From positions 1,798,001 through 1,862,000 of the forward strand of contig NZ_LT629695.1 in NCBI RefSeq assembly GCF_900099705.1: a stretch of DNA of 64,000 nucleotides. The letters run 5' to 3'. Shown in pieces: positions 59,568-64,000 of the stretch. The position numbers and the translations under genes were made by a program. The notes beneath the pieces were generated by a model. The model did not search any database and was not told the origin of the DNA. It saw only the letters and a list, made by a program, of their open reading frames with translations. Position 1 is the stretch's first letter. Each line of letters begins with the position of its first letter. This DNA is from Agrococcus jejuensis (GTDB taxonomy: Bacteria; Actinomycetota; Actinomycetes; Actinomycetales; Microbacteriaceae).

Positions 59568-60961
59568 CCGCTCTCACCCGCGCCTCCGCGCGCGCCGGCG
59601 CTCCGGCACCCGTGCGCATCGTGCATCTGGGCCTCGGCGCCTTCCACCGCGCGCACCAGGCCTGGTACACGGCGAAGGCCGAGGATGCGGGCGAGTGGGG
59701 CATCGCGGCGTTCACGGGCCGTCGGCCCGACGTGGCGGATGCGCTGCGCCCGCAGGGCGGCGCGTACACGCTGCTCGAGCGCGGGCCGGATGGCGACGCG
59801 GCCGAGACGATCGGCAGCATCGTGGAGGTGTGGCCGGGCGACGACGTCGCGCGGCTGCGCGAGCTCGTGGCCCGCGAGGCCGTGGCGATCGTGTCGCTCA
59901 CGATCACGGAGCCCGCGTACCGGCTGCGCGCCGACGGCTCCGCCGACCTCGACGACGCCGCGGTCGCGGCCGACGTCGCGGCGCTCGCCGCGGGCACCGA
60001 CCCGTCGACGCCGCTCGGCCGCCTCGTGGCCGCGCTCGACGCGCGACGCCGCGCCGGCGCGGGTCCGATCGCGGTCATGCCGTGCGACAACATGCCGAAC
60101 GCCGGCGGCAACGTGCACGCGGCGCTGCAGGCCATCGCCTCCGCTGCCGGCCTCGACGAGACCGCCGCGTGGATCGCATCCGACGTCGCGTGCGCCTCCT
60201 CGAGCGTCGACCGCATCACGCCCGCGACGACCGACGCCGACCGCGCCGAGGTCGCGCGACTCACGGGCCTCGACGACGCCTCGCCCGTCGTCACCGAGCC
60301 CTTCCGCGACTGGGTCGTGCAGGGATCCTTCCCCGCCGGCCGCCCCGTGTGGGAGACCGCGGGCGCGCGCTTCGTCGACGACGTCGAGCCCTTCGAGCGC
60401 CGCAAGCTGTGGCTGCTCAACGGCTCGCACTCGCTGCTCGCCTACCGCGGCCTGCTCGCGGGCCACGCGACCGTCGCGGAGGCGATCGCCGACCCCGTGC
60501 TGCGCGCCGAGGTGGATGCGTGGTGGGGCCTCGCGGGCGAGCACCTGCCCGCCGGCCTCGACCTCGCGGCGTACCGCGCCGCGCTCGTCGCCCGCTTCGA
60601 GAACGCCCGCATCGAGCACCGTCTGCAGCAGATCGCGGCGGAGGGCGTCACGAAGCTGCGGGTGCGGTTCGTGCCCGTGCTGCTCGCGGAGCGCGAGCGC
60701 GGCGGCGACGCGTCGAACGGCGCCGTGGCGATCGGCGCGATCGCGGCGTGGGTCGCGCTCGTGCTCGACGGCGTGCAGCTCGTCGACGGCCGTCGTGCCG
60801 AGGTCGAGACGGCCATGGCGTCGGCGACCCCCGTGCGCGACCTGCTCGCGCTCGTCGAGCCCCGGCTCGCGGCCGACGCATCCATCGTCGAGGCGGTCGA
60901 GATCGCCGCCTCCGAGGCCCGTTCTGGCAATCGCTTGCCAACCGTGCCGGAACTTGCTTGA
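59564..60961 (+). CDS. uxuB: mannitol dehydrogenase family protein, probable fructuronate reductase
   Basis: A 465-residue long-chain polyol dehydrogenase: [20 protein letters not shown] at the cofactor site, [18 protein letters not shown], and the catalytic block [19 protein letters not shown] with the conserved Lys and Asn-x-x-His. Next to uxaC and manD it most likely reduces D-fructuronate to D-mannonate with NADH. The GTG start overlaps uxaC. Its last codons contain operator O4, so the coding end doubles as control DNA for the next gene. Confidence 0.9.
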   Translation: MTALTRASARAGAPAPVRIVHLGLGAFHRAHQAWYTAKAEDAGEWGIAAFTGRRPDVADALRPQGGAYTLLERGPDGDAAETIGSIVEVWPGDDVARLRELVAREAVAIVSLTITEPAYRLRADGSADLDDAAVAADVAALAAGTDPSTPLGRLVAALDARRRAGAGPIAVMPCDNMPNAGGNVHAALQAIASAAGLDETAAWIASDVACASSSVDRITPATTDADRAEVARLTGLDDASPVVTEPFRDWVVQGSFPAGRPVWETAGARFVDDVEPFERRKLWLLNGSHSLLAYRGLLAGHATVAEAIADPVLRAEVDAWWGLAGEHLPAGLDLAAYRAALVARFENARIEHRLQQIAAEGVTKLRVRFVPVLLAERERGGDASNGAVAIGAIAAWVALVLDGVQLVDGRRAEVETAMASATPVRDLLALVEPRLAADASIVEAVEIAASEARSGNRLPTVPELA

Positions 60962-60963
60962 CT
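60924..60963 (+). promoter_or_regulatory. operator O4 and internal promoter of the GPH transporter
   Basis: Operator ctggcaatcgcttgccaa (60924-60941) lies inside the 3' end of the fructuronate reductase gene. Its right arm holds -35 TTGCCA (60935-60940); 17 bp later is TTGACT (60958-60963). Confidence 0.68.
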
Positions 60964-61018
60964 GAGTCTCGTGAGGCCCCGACGGGCCGCACCCGCTTGC
61001 GATGCGAGGAGCACGACC

Positions 61019-62446
61019 ATGAGCGACGCGACGACGCGCCTCACCAGGCTGCAGATCGTCGGCTACGGCGCCGGCGACGCGGCGAACAACCTCGCGTTCA
61101 CGACCGCGACGATGTTCCTGCTCGTCTACTACACCGATGTCGCCGGCATCGGCGCCGCGGCCGCGGGCACGCTGCTGCTCGTCGTGCGCATCTTCGACGC
61201 GTTCGCCGACGTCTTCGCCGGCCGCGTCGTCGACCGCACGTTCACGAAGCGGTTCGGCAAGTTCCGCCCGTTCCTGCTCTTCGGCTCGCTGCCGCTGCTC
61301 ATCCTGAGCTTCCTCACGTTCAACGTGCCGCAGATCGGCGAGACGGGCATGCTCATCTACGCGTACCTCACGTACGCCGCGCTGGGCCTCGCCTACAGCC
61401 TCGTCAACATCCCCTACGGCTCGCTCGCCGCGGCCATGACGCAGACGGCCTCCGAGCGCGCCCGCCTCTCGGGCGCCCGCACGATCGGCGCCGTCGTCGT
61501 CGGTGGCGGCCTGGGCATCTTCGTCGCGCCGCTCATCACGCCCGAGCGCGACCTGCAGACGATCTTCACCGCCATGACGCTCGGCTTCGTCGTCGTCGGC
61601 TTCGCCCTCTACCTCTTCACGTTCTTCACGGCTCGCGAGCGCGTGCAGCGCGACGTGCCCAAGGTGTCGATGCGGCAGAGCATGCGCGTGCTGCGCACCA
61701 ACCGGCCGCTCATCATGCTGTGCGGCGCCGCCTTCCTCTTCCTCACCGGCATGCTCGCGATGAGCACCGTGCAGCTGTACTACCTGCGCGACGTGCTCGG
61801 CGCCATCGAGCTCTACGCGTTCGTCGCGATCGTGCAGATCGCCGGCACCTTCGGCATCGGCGCCCTGCTGCCGCGCATCGTGCGCGCCATCGGCAAGCGC
61901 GCCGGCTTCCTCATCGGCATGGCCGTCGTCGCCGTCGGCGGCGTCACGGCGGCGCTCGCGCCCGCATCCATCCCGGGGCTCGGCTTCACGGGCATCGCGA
62001 TCGCGACGCTCGGCGTGAGCTTCAGCGGCATGCTGCTGTGGGTGCTCGAGGCCGACACCGTCGAGTACGGCGAGTGGCAGACGGGCGTGCGCGCCGAGGG
62101 CATCACGTACGCGCTGTTCTCGTTCACGCGCAAGACCGGCCAGGCCGTCGGCGGCGCCCTCGCGGCCTACGCGCTCGCGATCGGCGGATACGCGGCGGGC
62201 GCGGGCGAGCAGTCGTCGAGCGCCGAGTGGGGCATCCGCATCGCCGTCGGCGGCATCCCCGCCGTCATGGCCGTGCTCGCCGCGAGCCTCATGGCGATCT
62301 ACCCGCTCACCGACGCGAGGCACCGCGAGATCGTCGCGGAGATCGCCGAGCGCCGCGCCGACACCATCGACCCCGTGCTCTCGACCGCCGCGTTCGCGAC
62401 GCGGTCGGGCACGACCACGCCCCCGACGAAGGAGACCAGGGCATGA
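61019..62446 (+). CDS. GPH-family MFS transporter, probable uronate/uronide importer
   Basis: A 475-residue glycoside-pentoside-hexuronide type cation symporter with twelve helices: [39 protein letters not shown], the signature region [20 protein letters not shown] with FGKFRPFLL, and [15 protein letters not shown]. The position within uronate genes suggests it imports glucuronate or a glucuronide. AGGAG at 61006-61010 precedes ATG 61019. The C-terminal 30 residues are Thr-rich. Confidence 0.9.
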   Translation: MSDATTRLTRLQIVGYGAGDAANNLAFTTATMFLLVYYTDVAGIGAAAAGTLLLVVRIFDAFADVFAGRVVDRTFTKRFGKFRPFLLFGSLPLLILSFLTFNVPQIGETGMLIYAYLTYAALGLAYSLVNIPYGSLAAAMTQTASERARLSGARTIGAVVVGGGLGIFVAPLITPERDLQTIFTAMTLGFVVVGFALYLFTFFTARERVQRDVPKVSMRQSMRVLRTNRPLIMLCGAAFLFLTGMLAMSTVQLYYLRDVLGAIELYAFVAIVQIAGTFGIGALLPRIVRAIGKRAGFLIGMAVVAVGGVTAALAPASIPGLGFTGIAIATLGVSFSGMLLWVLEADTVEYGEWQTGVRAEGITYALFSFTRKTGQAVGGALAAYALAIGGYAAGAGEQSSSAEWGIRIAVGGIPAVMAVLAASLMAIYPLTDARHREIVAEIAERRADTIDPVLSTAAFATRSGTTTPPTKETRA

Positions 62447-63690
62447 CCATCGAATCCGCAGAGGTGCTCGTCTCGAGCCCCGGTCGCAACTTCGTGACCC
62501 TCCGCATCACGACCTCCGACGGCGTCACCGGCCTCGGCGACGCCACCGTGAACGGCCGCGAGCTCTCGGTCGTGTCGTACCTCAAGGACCACGTGGTGCC
62601 GCTGCTCGTCGGCCTCGACGAGCACCGCATCGAGGACACGTGGCAGTACCTCTACCGCGGCGCGTACTGGCGCCGCGGCCCCATCACGATGGCCGCCATC
62701 GCGGCCGTCGACACGGCGCTGTGGGACATCAAGGCGAAGATCGCCGGCCTGCCGCTGTACCAGCTGCTCGGCGGCCGCAGCCGCGAGGGCCTGCTCTGCT
62801 ACGGCCACGCCTCGGGCGCCGACCTGCCCGAGCTGTTCGACTCCATCCGCCACCACCAGGCCGAGGGCTACCGCGCCATCCGCGTGCAGACCGGCATCCC
62901 CGGCCTGCCGAACGTCTACGGCGTCGCGTCGAGCGCGAACTCGGCGACGACGGCCGAGGGCGTCACGGCCCGCTACGACCACGAGCCGGCCCGCCCGGGC
63001 TCGAAGCCCGTGGAGGAGTCGTGGGACACCCGCGCGTACATCCGCCACGTGCCCACCGTCTTCGAGGCCGTGCGCAACGAGTTCGGCCCCGAGCTGCCGC
63101 TGCTGCACGACGCGCACCACCGCCTCACGCCCATCCAGGCGGCGAAGGTCGGCAAGTCGCTCGAGCCGTACGACCTGTTCTGGCTCGAGGACGTCACGCC
63201 CGCCGAGAACCAGGCCGTGCTGCGCCGCGTGCGCGAGCACACCACGACGCCGCTCGCGATCGGCGAGGTGTTCAACACGATCCACGACTACCGCGAGCTC
63301 TTCGAGGAGCAGCTCATCGACTACGTGCGCAGCCCCATCACGCACGCCGGCGGCGTCACGGGTCTGCGTCGCATCTTCGACTACGCGTCGGTGTACCAGA
63401 TCAAGTCGGGCGTGCACGGGCCGACCGACGTGTCGCCCGTCGGCCTCGCCGCGGCCATCCACCTGGGCATCGCCATCCCGAACTTCGGCATCCAGGAGTA
63501 CATGCAGCACTCGGCGGCGACGCATGACGTGTTCCAGACGGACTACACGTTCGAGGGCGGCATGCTGAAGCCCGGCGAGGCCGCGGGTCTCGGCGTCGAG
63601 TACGACGACGTGGCGGGCGCCGCCCACGAGTACGCGCCGGCCTACCTGCCGGTGAACAGGCTCCTCGACGGGTCGATGCACGACTGGTGA
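62443..63690 (+). CDS. manD: D-mannonate dehydratase (enolase superfamily)
   Basis: A 415-residue ManD-type dehydratase, turning D-mannonate into 2-keto-3-deoxy-D-gluconate. It shows [38 protein letters not shown], the metal-ligand strands [23 protein letters not shown] and IGEVFN, and the family C-terminus [15 protein letters not shown] and [14 protein letters not shown]. It replaces the unrelated UxuA enzyme in the pathway. It overlaps the transporter gene by 4 nt. Confidence 0.93.
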   Translation: MTIESAEVLVSSPGRNFVTLRITTSDGVTGLGDATVNGRELSVVSYLKDHVVPLLVGLDEHRIEDTWQYLYRGAYWRRGPITMAAIAAVDTALWDIKAKIAGLPLYQLLGGRSREGLLCYGHASGADLPELFDSIRHHQAEGYRAIRVQTGIPGLPNVYGVASSANSATTAEGVTARYDHEPARPGSKPVEESWDTRAYIRHVPTVFEAVRNEFGPELPLLHDAHHRLTPIQAAKVGKSLEPYDLFWLEDVTPAENQAVLRRVREHTTTPLAIGEVFNTIHDYRELFEEQLIDYVRSPITHAGGVTGLRRIFDYASVYQIKSGVHGPTDVSPVGLAAAIHLGIAIPNFGIQEYMQHSAATHDVFQTDYTFEGGMLKPGEAAGLGVEYDDVAGAAHEYAPAYLPVNRLLDGSMHDW

Positions 63691-63728
63691 GCGAGAGCAC
63701 CTCGTCGGCCAGCGACACGACGAGGCAT

Positions 63729-63761
63729 GGGAGGGCGGGGTCGGCTGGGCCTCGCCCTCCC
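63729..63761 (+). terminator. terminator-like hairpin after manD
   Basis: 9-bp arms gggagggcg / cgccctccc, extendable by two further pairs, 38 nt after the stop. Confidence 0.65.
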
Positions 63762-63765
63762 GCAT

Positions 63766-63806
63766 ACGACGAGAACCCCACACGACGAGAACCCCACACG
63801 ACGAGA
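63766..63806. repeat. 16-bp tandem repeat upstream of gntK
   Basis: Unit acgacgagaaccccac occurs twice exactly (63766-63781, 63782-63797) and a third partial copy, acgacgaga, runs into the gluconokinase ribosome-site region. Confidence 0.85.
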
Positions 63807-63816
63807 GGATGGGCGG

Positions 63817-64000
63817 ATGCGGCCGATCGTGATCATGGGCGCGCAGGGCACGGGCAAGTCGACCGTGGGCGCTCTGCTCGCCGCTGCGCTCGGCGTGCCG
63901 TTCGTCGACGGCGACGACCTGCATCCGCCTGCCAACAAGGCGAAGATGGCGAGCGGCACCCCGCTCGACGACGCCGACCGCGCGCCGTGGCTGCGCGACG
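63817..64000 (+). CDS. gntK: gluconokinase, 3' end outside the window
   Basis: The first 61 residues are present: MRPIVIMGAQGTGKSTVGAL with the Walker A loop GAQGTGKST, FVDGDDLHPPANKAKMASG and the typical TPLDDADRAPWLRD. It phosphorylates gluconate to 6-phosphogluconate, feeding the pentose phosphate pathway. GAGAGG lies upstream. It follows the manD terminator and a tandem repeat, so it probably begins a new transcript of the sugar-acid region. Confidence 0.92.
   Translation, partial: MRPIVIMGAQGTGKSTVGALLAAALGVPFVDGDDLHPPANKAKMASGTPLDDADRAPWLRD

Noticed and set aside
59279..62323. A 1,014-codon open frame on the minus strand opposite the uronate genes
   Set aside because: Composition is Asp/Arg/Gly/Val/His-biased with no motif; the plus strand carries uxaC, uxuB and the transporter.

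Overview
The window is very GC-rich, densely coding DNA with few gaps, many 4-bp ATGA/GTGA gene overlaps, frequent GTG starts and no rRNA, tRNA, CRISPR array, transposase or phage gene that I could see. Codon usage, the gene families (CsbD, Asp23, the DUF7882-type protein, FecCD iron uptake with an IdeR-like box, and a permease-ATPase fusion ABC protein) and the hexamer GGATGC recurring inside genes point to an actinobacterium, most likely of the Microbacteriaceae. That placement is inference from style and gene content, not from a marker gene.

Layout. 0-18 kb is a mixed stress and housekeeping island: Asp23/CsbD envelope-stress proteins, an AbiEi/DUF559 gene flanked by palindromic repeats, glutamyl-tRNA reductase (hemA) with an unusual insertion, several SDR oxidoreductases, a GH15 hydrolase, an aromatic-acid-exporter-like membrane protein, and a three-gene operon of acyl-CoA dehydrogenase, PIG-L deacetylase/methyltransferase fusion and glycosyltransferase. 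18-24 kb holds a cation efflux protein, a miniature solute-binding lipoprotein, a zinc dehydrogenase and an orphan sugar-binding lipoprotein. 24-30 kb is a divergent catabolic cluster (double-module Lrp regulator; MHS transporter, amidohydrolase, AruI-like ThDP enzyme, ureohydrolase), probably for a guanidino compound. 30-36.5 kb carries a BCCT transporter and a ferric-siderophore ABC system around an iron box. 37-44 kb is a LacI-controlled sugar ABC transporter divergent from a debranching-type glycoside hydrolase. 44-47 kb has PhzF, BKACE and MDR enzymes.

47-64 kb is the most coherent region: a TIM-barrel protein, two Gfo/Idh dehydrogenases, a complete Dpp-type ABC importer and a LacI regulator, followed by another TIM-barrel gene divergent from uxaC, fructuronate reductase, a GPH transporter, ManD and gluconokinase. 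Four copies of one LacI-type operator (consensus TTGGCAANCGNTTGNCAA) lie at the transcription start regions, three of them at the -35 element of a recognisable promoter. The region reads as one uronate/uronide regulon: import, possibly oxidative trimming of a glycoside, then glucuronate to fructuronate to mannonate to 2-keto-3-deoxygluconate.

Intergenic regions carry two families of nested palindromes (A, about 160 bp, six copies; B, about 100 bp, six copies), always beside the 3' end of at least one gene, and a small hairpin type seen twice. Many genes have a TANNNT hexamer 6-8 nt before the start codon and no Shine-Dalgarno sequence, which suggests leaderless transcripts.
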